This document shows positions 1-5,073 of a DNA stretch of 6,668 nt, one piece after another. Position 1 is the first letter of the stretch, and each line of letters starts with the position of its first letter. The DNA comes from a bacterium (lineage in GTDB: Bacteria; UBP7; UBA6624). Both the position numbers and the translations under genes were made by a program. Location of the stretch: positions 1 through 6,668 of the forward strand of contig JACNFQ010000025.1 of assembly GCA_014384545.1 (NCBI GenBank), read 5' to 3'. The notes under the pieces were generated by a model. That model worked only from the letters and a program-made list of their open reading frames with translations. It was not told the DNA's origin and ran no database searches.

Positions 1-68
1 GCCTCGGCAACGAGACTCTTGCCGACACCTAGGTTCCCGATGATTGCGTATGTTCGCTGTGTCGTCAT
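1..68 (-). CDS. P-loop NTPase, probably a small kinase (partial, N-terminus only)
   Basis: An open frame starts with ATG at 68 and runs leftward out of the window. Only about 22 residues are visible: MTTQRTYAIIGNLGVGKS followed by LVAE. The run GNLGVGKS is a Walker A loop (GxxxxGKS) directly after a hydrophobic beta strand (YAII), and it lies at the extreme N-terminus. That position is typical of small nucleotide or cofactor kinases. The GN-x-G-x-GKS form resembles deoxynucleoside kinases most, and dephospho-CoA kinase and other P-loop families remain possible. The gene is divergent from the aminotransferase operon across a 50-bp spacer. Reading frame, start codon and Walker motif together make it a credible gene, but its specific function cannot be named from this fragment. 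Confidence 0.62.
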   Translation of the reverse strand, partial: MTTQRTYAIIGNLGVGKSLVAE

Positions 69-118
69 AGCTAGATTCTATCCCTTCCCCCCCGAAGAGA
101 GTCGTTAGGATATGGGTC
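69..118. promoter_or_regulatory. divergent intergenic spacer between kinase-like gene and aminotransferase operon
   Basis: These 50 bp must hold, or lie beside, the promoters of both divergent transcripts. On the plus strand AGGA at 107-110 stands 8 nt before the ATG at 119 and is a plausible Shine-Dalgarno site. On the minus strand TAGAAT (80 to 75) matches the -10 consensus at five of six positions. It lies only 6 nt before the ATG at 68, so a transcript from it would be nearly leaderless. No good -35 element is present at the right distance. A C7 run occupies 87-93 and reads as G-rich on the minus strand. I found no convincing plus-strand promoter, so it may overlap the start of the kinase-like gene. 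Confidence 0.4.
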
Positions 119-1366
119 ATGCAACCCCTTGAACAGACGATTGATTGGTACAAGAAACATATTTCTGAAGGGTTCCTCAATTTGGTCTCTTTTTTGGGTT
201 TTGATGCGGTTGAAATTGAGGCTCAGGGGTGCGAGGTCAAGACATCTGATGGAAGGGTGTTGTTGGATTTCTTGGGCAGTTTTGGTGCTCTCAATTTTGG
301 ACATCGACACCCACGTATCGTAGGAGCTGTCCAAGAGGGGTTGGGGAGGATGGGAGCTTCTAGTAAGGTCTTGCTCAATGGAGACCAAGCTGCACTCGCT
401 GCACGATTAGCAGCTTGTGCTCCTCCTGGCTTGTCGTATTCCTTTTTCTCCAATTCGGGGACAGAGGCGGTAGAAGCAGGTATCAAGTTTGCACGTGCAA
501 AGAAGGGGCGCCCCGGTATTCTCTTTACGGAGAATGCCTATCATGGGAAAAGCATGGGGGCGCTTTCTGCGGCGGGACGAGAGAAGTTCAGGGCACCGTT
601 CGAGCCTTTGCTTTCAGGATTTCGTCCACTTCCTTTTGGGGATGCGAATGCCCTAGAAGATGCTCTAGGAGGGGGCGACTTGCCCGCTGCCTTCTTGGTA
701 GAGCCTATTCAGGGAGAAGCGGGAATTCGGGTTCCTCCCGAGGGGTATTTGCGTGATGTAAGGAGAATGACCAAAGAGGCTGGTGTCCTTCTCATCGTTG
801 ACGAGGTTCAGACTGGACTGGGGCGTACGGGGAGATGTTTTGCGGTCGATTGGGAAGATGTCTCTCCGGATATCCTCTGTATAGCGAAATCTCTGGGAGG
901 GGGGCTCATCCCTATGGGGGCAACGATGACCACGGAGGATGTCTGGTCAATCTTTGACGAAAATCCTCTCCTCCATTCTTCCACATTAGGCGGAAACCAC
1001 CTTGCCTGTGTTGCCGCTCTGGCGGCTTTGGAGGTGCTTGAAGAGGAGTCCTTGGCGGAAAAAGCATGGGCAAGAGGGTGCCAACTGTTAGAGGGTTTGC
1101 GTCGTTTGGATTCGCCCTTGGTCAAGGAGATTCGAGGGAAAGGGCTGATGGTGGGTGTTGAGTTCGCTGAAGAAGATATTGCGGGGTTGGTCATTACGGC
1201 TTTAGCCGGGAAGGGAATCATGGCTGCCTATACACTCAACAACCCGGAAGTGATTCGGTTAGAGCCACCTTTGACTGTATCCGAAGAACAGGTTCACCGT
1301 TTCCTCAAGGTATGGGAGGAAGCCCTCAACGGTACAAGCGAGATTTTGACAGGTTTGGGGATGTGA
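119..1366 (+). CDS. class III PLP aminotransferase, putrescine aminotransferase (YgjG/PatA) type
   Basis: This 415-residue protein is a complete fold-type I, class III aminotransferase, a cytoplasmic PLP enzyme that moves an amino group from an omega-amine donor to 2-oxoglutarate. Visible landmarks are SGT at 113-115 (cofactor phosphate), YHG at 141-143 (aromatic stacking on the ring), DEVQTG at 228-233 (Asp228 to the pyridine nitrogen), Lys257 in IAKSLGGG (Schiff base) and STLGGN at 288-293. Arg380 lies in a C-terminal segment reading TLNNPEVIRLEPPLT. That segment, and the N-terminal GFL...DAVEIEAQG and FLGSFGALNFGHRHP stretches, resemble E. coli putrescine aminotransferase more than acetylornithine aminotransferase. 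E. coli PatA is somewhat longer. The start is ATG 119 with AGGA 8 nt upstream; another ATG at 112 is out of frame. It is first in the operon and overlaps ispE by 4 nt. Substrate (putrescine, ornithine, acetylornithine or another amine) is inferred, so no symbol is given. Confidence 0.9.
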   Translation: MQPLEQTIDWYKKHISEGFLNLVSFLGFDAVEIEAQGCEVKTSDGRVLLDFLGSFGALNFGHRHPRIVGAVQEGLGRMGASSKVLLNGDQAALAARLAACAPPGLSYSFFSNSGTEAVEAGIKFARAKKGRPGILFTENAYHGKSMGALSAAGREKFRAPFEPLLSGFRPLPFGDANALEDALGGGDLPAAFLVEPIQGEAGIRVPPEGYLRDVRRMTKEAGVLLIVDEVQTGLGRTGRCFAVDWEDVSPDILCIAKSLGGGLIPMGATMTTEDVWSIFDENPLLHSSTLGGNHLACVAALAALEVLEEESLAEKAWARGCQLLEGLRRLDSPLVKEIRGKGLMVGVEFAEEDIAGLVITALAGKGIMAAYTLNNPEVIRLEPPLTVSEEQVHRFLKVWEEALNGTSEILTGLGM

Positions 1367-2187
1367 TTTACCGCTCTTTTCCGCCTGCAAAAATCAACAT
1401 CACTCTAGACCTATTGAATTTAAGAGAGGATCGATACCACAACCTAGAGACTTTCGTTCTAAAGATCCCTTCGTTTTCGGACAGTCTTACCCTTGATACG
1501 GAGGGACTAATGGGGGGGGATTTGGGCGAAGATAACCTAATCACCCGCGCCCACAAATCGATGGAACAGACGGTGGGTAAAGAGCTGGTGGCGGGGTGGC
1601 GACTCAAAAAAGAGATTCCTGTCTGTGGGGGATTTGGAGGGGGCTCTTCGGATGGGTGGGCTGCACTTGTGCTCTTAAACGAGGCGTTTTCATTGGGGTT
1701 CTCCCATCACGAGTTGGTCCAGATAGCGATACCATTGGGTTGTGATCTTCCCCTCTTCTCAGTGGACGGACCTCTTTGGGCGAAGGGGAAGGGGACAGAC
1801 GTTCATCCTCTAAGCAAACGTCACTCTCCTCTCTGGGTCTTGTTGGGTGTTGCCGACAGCCCCATTTCTACGGAGGAGGCGTTTCGATGGTGGGAGGATT
1901 CGGGGTTTGAGGGAGGGGAGAGAACGAAGGAAGTTATTCAGTGGTGGGAGACGGGAGACAGGCGCGAGAGGTGTGTTCACGCAGGCAATGACTTTGAGCG
2001 CGTCGTTTTTCCTCGTAGACCGGAATTGGCAGAGGTAATAAGGGGGATAAGATTGACCCCAGTGATTGCTTCAGGAATGACAGGTACAGGGAATGGGTTT
2101 TTTGCTCTTTATTCCAAGAAGGAGAATGCCGAAGAGGGGGGGCAATCTCTAACAGATTCTCAGTTCTTAGGGGTTTACCCTCTATGA
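1363..2187 (+). CDS. ispE: 4-diphosphocytidyl-2-C-methyl-D-erythritol kinase
   Basis: This GHMP-family kinase phosphorylates CDP-methylerythritol in the MEP isoprenoid pathway in the cytoplasm. With the GTG start it has 274 residues, close to the family's usual length. Motif 1 is PPAKINITL with Lys10, the expected active-site lysine. DRYHNL (23-28) matches the family DGYHxL. Motif 2 is the glycine-rich ATP loop GGFGGGSSDG at 89-98. Asp128 in GCDLPLF corresponds to the catalytic aspartate. Motif 3 reads GMTGTGNGFFALY near 238-250, where most members have a GSG core, so two serines appear replaced by threonines. The frame is open from an ATG at 1312, but that would add 17 residues unlike the family and overlap the previous gene by 55 nt. 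GTG 1363 puts AKIN at the normal distance and gives a GTGA overlap with the upstream stop, with AGG 9 nt before it. The downstream nucleotidyltransferase overlaps by ATGA. Confidence 0.93.
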   Translation: MIYRSFPPAKINITLDLLNLREDRYHNLETFVLKIPSFSDSLTLDTEGLMGGDLGEDNLITRAHKSMEQTVGKELVAGWRLKKEIPVCGGFGGGSSDGWAALVLLNEAFSLGFSHHELVQIAIPLGCDLPLFSVDGPLWAKGKGTDVHPLSKRHSPLWVLLGVADSPISTEEAFRWWEDSGFEGGERTKEVIQWWETGDRRERCVHAGNDFERVVFPRRPELAEVIRGIRLTPVIASGMTGTGNGFFALYSKKENAEEGGQSLTDSQFLGVYPL

Positions 2188-2969
2188 CATGGGATATCGT
2201 CCTCTTTGCGGGAGGCAAATCGTCCAAGATGCTGAAAGAGAGAACAGGAGCGGTCTATCGGTCTCTCATCACACTCCAAGGAAAGCCAGTCGTTCTCCCC
2301 GCAATCACAGCCTTTCTACAAGTCCCCCAAGCCCAAATAGAGATCTACGGTCCCGAAATAGAGTTTAGGGACTCACTTGCACCTCATCTTTCAGAAGCAG
2401 AGTGGGAGAGGCTGAGGTTTCGTCCCCTCCACAAAGAAGGGCTAGCAAGTCAAGTGTTAGAGGCTGTCAGTCATCGCGAAGAGGAGACGCCCCTAGTGCT
2501 TTCTGCAGCGGATCTCCCTCTCCTTCGGTCCACCGCAGTTCTTTCCTTCTTGGCTCAGGCAAGCCAAAAGAGAGGCATCGTTTATCCTGTTATTCCCCGT
2601 GAAGCACTCGACTCATCCCTCGTTCGTTCTCGGACATTTCTCCGAACGAAAGAGGGCACTTTTACGGGGGGCAACTTAATGGCCGGATTGGCGGGGGAAT
2701 TCCAGAAGGCTTCGGGAATGATGGACTCTTTTATCAGCCGTCGCAAGAGTCCTCTTGGTTTGGCAAAGTTGTTGGGGTGGGGGTTTCTAATGGGGGTGAT
2801 GATGGGCAGATGGAATCTTGGAGAGATTTCTGAGCGTATTGAGAGCAACCTAGGTATTCCGTTGAACCCTCTATCGACAACGGCGTTTGGATTGGGAGCG
2901 GATTTGGACAAACTTTCGGACTATCTTCTATTCCAAGATCTATTGGATTCAAAGGAGGGTAATGTATGA
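2184..2969 (+). CDS. MobA-like nucleotidyltransferase of unknown substrate, with C-terminal extension
   Basis: The 261-residue protein begins with the nucleotide-binding loop of the NTP-transferase (GT-A-like) superfamily: DIVLFAGGKSSKM at 4-16, followed by SLITLQGKPVV at 27-37. Asp110 in LSAADLPLL fits the metal-binding DxP position of MobA/IspD/GlmU-type enzymes. A TFTGGN segment at 159-164 and a late ADLDKLSDY at 239-247 look like conserved anchors of a MobA-like subgroup. Residues 184-225 form an extension not found in minimal MobA (RRKSPLGLAKLLGWGFL and a following helical stretch). The usual proline-lysine before the substrate loop is replaced by Tyr25-Arg26. It overlaps ispE and the DUF59 gene by ATGA at each end, so it is coupled to both. 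It presumably couples an NTP to a small phosphorylated substrate, but the substrate is unknown. Known IspD, MobA and GlmU signatures are not complete, so no symbol is given. Confidence 0.78.
   Translation: MTWDIVLFAGGKSSKMLKERTGAVYRSLITLQGKPVVLPAITAFLQVPQAQIEIYGPEIEFRDSLAPHLSEAEWERLRFRPLHKEGLASQVLEAVSHREEETPLVLSAADLPLLRSTAVLSFLAQASQKRGIVYPVIPREALDSSLVRSRTFLRTKEGTFTGGNLMAGLAGEFQKASGMMDSFISRRKSPLGLAKLLGWGFLMGVMMGRWNLGEISERIESNLGIPLNPLSTTAFGLGADLDKLSDYLLFQDLLDSKEGNV
2951..2960 (+). promoter_or_regulatory. strong Shine-Dalgarno site for the DUF59 gene
   Basis: AAAGGAGGGT lies inside the end of the nucleotidyltransferase gene, with its GGAGG core about 7-8 nt before the ATG at 2966. It is the only near-consensus ribosome binding site in the window. 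It selects ATG 2966 over an out-of-frame ATG at 2962. The small DUF59 protein may therefore be made at a higher rate than its operon partners, which have weak or no such sites. Confidence 0.75.
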
Positions 2970-3277
2970 GTGGAATACTCTGGGAAGCGTTGAGAAAAGT
3001 GGAGGATCCTGAACTCCCCGTTTCGGTCGTTGACTTGGGCATCGTTCGAAGCGCAGAGATGGTCGATAAGGTTGCCCATGTCACGGCTTGTCCAACGAGT
3101 CCCCTCTGCCCCCTCTTAGGTGAACTAGGGAGGCGAATGAAGGAATCTCTCCTTGAAATAAAAGGAGTCGAACGGGTGAAACTGACTTGGGAACCGACGC
3201 CACCATGGACCCCCGACCGAATCACACCTCTAGGGAGGAAAAGACTCAAAGGGATGGGGTTGGACCCCGACAGGTAG
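2966..3277 (+). CDS. DUF59/MIP18 family protein (PaaD/SufT-like, iron-sulfur assembly)
   Basis: This 103-residue protein covers a single DUF59 (MIP18) domain. It has the expected N-terminal helix and turn ALRKVEDPELPVSVVDLGIV (8-27, with the DPEL and DLG hallmarks), a strand ending in ACPTSPLCPLL, a helix through about 65, the GVERVKL strand, and the C-terminal PPWTPD (79-84). Cys48 before Pro matches the conserved reactive cysteine of the family; Cys42 gives an additional CX5C pair. Family members (SufT, PaaD, eukaryotic Fam96/MIP18) act in maturation of Fe-S proteins in the cytosol. It is last in the plus operon, coupled by ATGA and served by a strong Shine-Dalgarno site. Its stop is 3 bp from the end of the opposing isomerase gene. 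Direct function here is inferred from the family. IspG and IspH, the Fe-S enzymes of the same pathway as IspE, are reasonable but unproven clients. Confidence 0.88.
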   Translation: MSGILWEALRKVEDPELPVSVVDLGIVRSAEMVDKVAHVTACPTSPLCPLLGELGRRMKESLLEIKGVERVKLTWEPTPPWTPDRITPLGRKRLKGMGLDPDR

Positions 3278-3280
3278 GCG

Positions 3281-4126
3281 CTAACCTTTCGCCGCAGTTA
3301 TAGCGGGTACGGGATGGGGGTCAACGCCTCGACCCTCTGCCCAGGCTAATGCGAACGCATCTCCCAGCTGGAGAAGTTCAAACAGAGAGGTTGTGGAGGG
3401 GGTCCAGCACGGTGTCTCTCCCAAACCTCGTCGGAGGTTGGAAAGTGTCGCCTCGCCATGAGATAGGCGGGGAAGAGCGATGACGCCCATGGGGTGGGGT
3501 GAACCTGCGACGCCTTCTAGTTGGTTATGGAGAGCTTCGGGCAGGATTCCTACGCCAGCTGGTACTTTGGCATCTTCGTGAAGCATGCCAGCCCATCGAT
3601 GAGCCAAGGCCTCTTCGCCTTGGTGTCCAAAAACCCAAGGGAATCGTCTCTCTTCTTGCCAAGAATGGGCAAGAGAAGTGGTGGCAGATAGAAGTTCTTC
3701 TGAGGGCGCTGATCCATCCCAAACCGAATCTCCCCCGGAAAGGAGGGCATCAAGAATCCCTGCCACTTCGTAGAGAGTGCGCCTAGGGGGACCTGAGTGG
3801 AGAACGGGTATCAGGGAGATCCTCTCTTCTTTGGCGTATCTGGTCATCGTTCCCCCCGAAGAGATAATGCAGTCACCCTCTTGGAGCATGGGGAGCCAAG
3901 AGAGTGTCTCCACCGTATCTCCTGAATAGGAGACCAAGAGGAGTGTGCCCGATGGACGGGTTGGTGGTGCCCATCCATTGATTGCATGGACATCAGGGTG
4001 CCCCATAGCGATCAAAGCTCCTCCAATACCTGACCCTCCCATACCGACTATGGTCAAGGGGCGTTGGAGAGAGAGGTTACGCACCGATTCTTGCCCCTGT
4101 CCAAAGGCATCTTTGGGCAAGGTCAC
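3281..4126 (-). CDS. bifunctional phosphoglucose/phosphomannose isomerase (SIS domain)
   Basis: This 281-residue protein has the tandem SIS layout of the archaeal/bacterial PGI/PMI family, which interconverts fructose-6-phosphate with glucose-6- or mannose-6-phosphate. Seen in order are GMGGSGIGG (28-36), VSYSGDTVETL (65-75), SSGGTM (89-94), GPPRRTL (112-118), and the second-half signature HEDAKVPAGVGILPEALHNQ (183-202). The LPE and HN residues of that signature are the family's active-site Glu and His. A lysine (K280) stands two residues from the C-terminus, where relatives carry a conserved Lys. The frame stays open to 4237, but those 37 extra codons only shadow the upstream comEA. GTG at 4126-4124 shares its TG with the comEA stop (GTGA) and places LPKDAF at the N-terminus, like relatives that begin near LPEQ. 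No Shine-Dalgarno site is visible, so coupling is likely. It may feed glycolysis, gluconeogenesis or mannose-containing glycans. Some close relatives catalyse only one of the two reactions. Confidence 0.87.
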   Translation of the reverse strand: MTLPKDAFGQGQESVRNLSLQRPLTIVGMGGSGIGGALIAMGHPDVHAINGWAPPTRPSGTLLLVSYSGDTVETLSWLPMLQEGDCIISSGGTMTRYAKEERISLIPVLHSGPPRRTLYEVAGILDALLSGGDSVWDGSAPSEELLSATTSLAHSWQEERRFPWVFGHQGEEALAHRWAGMLHEDAKVPAGVGILPEALHNQLEGVAGSPHPMGVIALPRLSHGEATLSNLRRGLGETPCWTPSTTSLFELLQLGDAFALAWAEGRGVDPHPVPAITAAKG

Positions 4127-4695
4127 GGGGGTGATATGGTTACGAGAGGAGTCAGCCTTTCCAAGGTTTTTTGACCGATTCCCGTCACTTCCAAAAGGTC
4201 CTCTATGCGCTGGAATCCCCCATGAGACTCTCTCCAATCAATGATCGCTTGGGCCTTGGAGGGACCGATTCCTGGGAGTGTATCCAAATCCTCAAGGGTA
4301 GCAAAATTTAGGTTGATCAGTGCACCGGAGTTAGCGGGAGCGGTCGTCGTCGTGATGGGGGGCAAAAAGACGTTCATCTCGGGTTGAGAGCCTTCGGGGG
4401 GTCGTTCGGGGATAATGACACGCTGTCCATCGAAGAGAACCTCTGCAAGGTTCACGCGATCTAAGTCCGCACTCTCTCCCACCCCCACCGCGTCAATCGC
4501 TTCGCCCAACCGTGTACCGATGGGATAGGTAAAGGCTCCTGATTCGTCCAAAGCACCCGAAAGGTGGACAGTTACCGTAGACAGAGGACTCTCTTGCCAC
4601 CGTTTTCCCAAACCCACACCAACGAGAATACCCAACACCAAAGGGAGAGCCCACGGCGGGAAGCCCCGGCGGGGGGTTTCTGACTGAGCGGTCAA
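4123..4695 (-). CDS. comEA: ComEA-like DNA-binding protein (membrane anchor, SLBB, helix-hairpin-helix)
   Basis: The 190-residue protein has the full ComEA plan seen in Gram-positive-type bacteria. After a short charged N-terminus, a hydrophobic segment at about 12-30 anchors it. An SLBB domain follows at about 41-96 ([20 protein letters not shown], then [16 protein letters not shown]). Next come a Pro/Thr-rich linker at about 97-124 and a helix-hairpin-helix pair at about 127-187, with LPGIG and TGIGQKTL as the two hairpins. ComEA binds double-stranded DNA outside the membrane and passes it to the ComEC channel during transformation. The start is TTG at 4695-4693, overlapping the upstream short comEA stop as TTGA; no ATG or GTG would keep the anchor. 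A weak GGGA lies 13 nt upstream, so coupling probably drives translation. comEC is not in the window, so a role in uptake is likely but unproven. Confidence 0.86.
   Translation of the reverse strand: MTAQSETPRRGFPPWALPLVLGILVGVGLGKRWQESPLSTVTVHLSGALDESGAFTYPIGTRLGEAIDAVGVGESADLDRVNLAEVLFDGQRVIIPERPPEGSQPEMNVFLPPITTTTAPANSGALINLNFATLEDLDTLPGIGPSKAQAIIDWRESHGGFQRIEDLLEVTGIGQKTLERLTPLVTISPP
4220..4245. repeat. direct repeat copy A within the long comEA
   Basis: This 26-bp stretch encodes part of the [10 protein letters not shown] helix of the helix-hairpin-helix module. It matches copy B at 4780-4805 in 24 of 26 bases, including several silent positions. It is the best-conserved DNA between the paired comEA genes. 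Neighbouring codons differ much more, so this is either a retained duplication or a patch of recent conversion. Confidence 0.7.
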
Positions 4696-5042
4696 ACGGT
4701 AATGTAATCCCGCAGTTTATCAAGTGTCTTGGGACCAATCCCCTTGACATTTGTCAACTCTTCAATGGACTTAAAGCCACCATGAGACTCTCTGTAATCA
4801 ATGATGCGCTGCGCATAGGCTGGTCCGATGCCCGGAAGGGAGTCCAACTCCTCCATCGTCGCTGTATTCAGGTTCACCTTCCCGATTGAAGGGGAAGAAG
4901 TAGGGGTAGATTCCGAGAGGGTAGCGGGCTCGGGTGCGGGGGTTGATGTGGAACTGTCGGCGTGTGGGAGGAGATTGAAGAACCCCAAGATGCCTGCCAG
5001 AACGAATCCACCAATAAATCCAACTATCGTATTCTGTTCCAT
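4692..5042 (-). CDS. short ComEA-like helix-hairpin-helix protein (no SLBB)
   Basis: This 116-residue paralogue of the next gene has an N-terminal hydrophobic segment (about 6-25, [21 protein letters not shown]). A Ser/Thr/Pro-rich linker at about 29-53 is followed by a helix-hairpin-helix module at 55-116 ([18 protein letters not shown] and [11 protein letters not shown]). It lacks the SLBB domain, as do the short ComEA proteins of many Gram-negative bacteria. The anchor and hydrophilic linker put the DNA-binding module outside the membrane, probably to hold incoming DNA. ATG at 5042-5040 is the only start: an in-frame stop lies at 5054-5052, and the region before it has no good Shine-Dalgarno site. 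The gene begins 31 bp after the leuS stop and overlaps the longer comEA by TTGA. The C-terminal halves of the two proteins are close in sequence, so a tandem duplication is likely. Confidence 0.85.
   Translation of the reverse strand: MEQNTIVGFIGGFVLAGILGFFNLLPHADSSTSTPAPEPATLSESTPTSSPSIGKVNLNTATMEELDSLPGIGPAYAQRIIDYRESHGGFKSIEELTNVKGIGPKTLDKLRDYITV
4780..4805. repeat. direct repeat copy B within the short comEA
   Basis: Partner of the repeat at 4220-4245, in the same orientation 560 bp away, encoding [10 protein letters not shown]. The two mismatches lie at 4794-4795, and one of them causes the Trp/Tyr change. Recombination between the copies would delete most of one gene and leave a hybrid ComEA with the anchor and linker of the short protein, if the frame is kept. 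Confidence 0.7.
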
Positions 5043-5073
5043 AGAGGTAGTTTACCACTCAAACTGCTGGAGG
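5043..5073 (-). other. leuS-comEA spacer with a small inverted repeat
   Basis: These 31 bp are the only real gap inside the minus operon. They contain an inverted repeat, AGTTT (5065-5061) with AAACT (5053-5049), around a 7-nt loop holding GAGTGG. The five-pair, A/T-rich stem has no U run after it, so it is a poor terminator, and the two genes are probably cotranscribed. The loop sequence is the only Shine-Dalgarno-like motif before the short comEA, at an over-long spacing of about 12 nt. Confidence 0.3.

Noticed and set aside
808-1221. 137-codon minus-strand open frame inside the aminotransferase
   Set aside because: Antisense shadow of a strongly conserved gene, Ser/Pro-rich with no motif.
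1312-1362. N-terminal extension of IspE to ATG 1312
   Set aside because: It adds 17 residues before the family's usual start region; GTG 1363 fits both length and overlap.
1627-1665. G-rich tract in ispE as a quadruplex
   Set aside because: It encodes the essential glycine-rich ATP loop, and one loop would be about 10 nt, so coding explains it.
2184-2969. Calling the nucleotidyltransferase IspD
   Set aside because: The superfamily fold fits, but the Pro-Lys of the IspD signature loop is missing and a C-terminal extension unlike IspD is present.
2734-3249. 171-codon open frame on the minus strand
   Set aside because: It lies antisense to the nucleotidyltransferase and DUF59 genes, both with clear family motifs, and its translation shows no recognisable domain.
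4127-4237. N-terminal extension of the isomerase to a TTG at 4237
   Set aside because: It overlaps the comEA helix-hairpin-helix in another frame, is unlike the family's N-terminus, and GTG 4126 gives the typical overlap.
3945-4244. 99-codon plus-strand open frame over the isomerase and comEA
   Set aside because: Its coding is fully explained by the minus-strand genes and it has no motif or good ribosome site.
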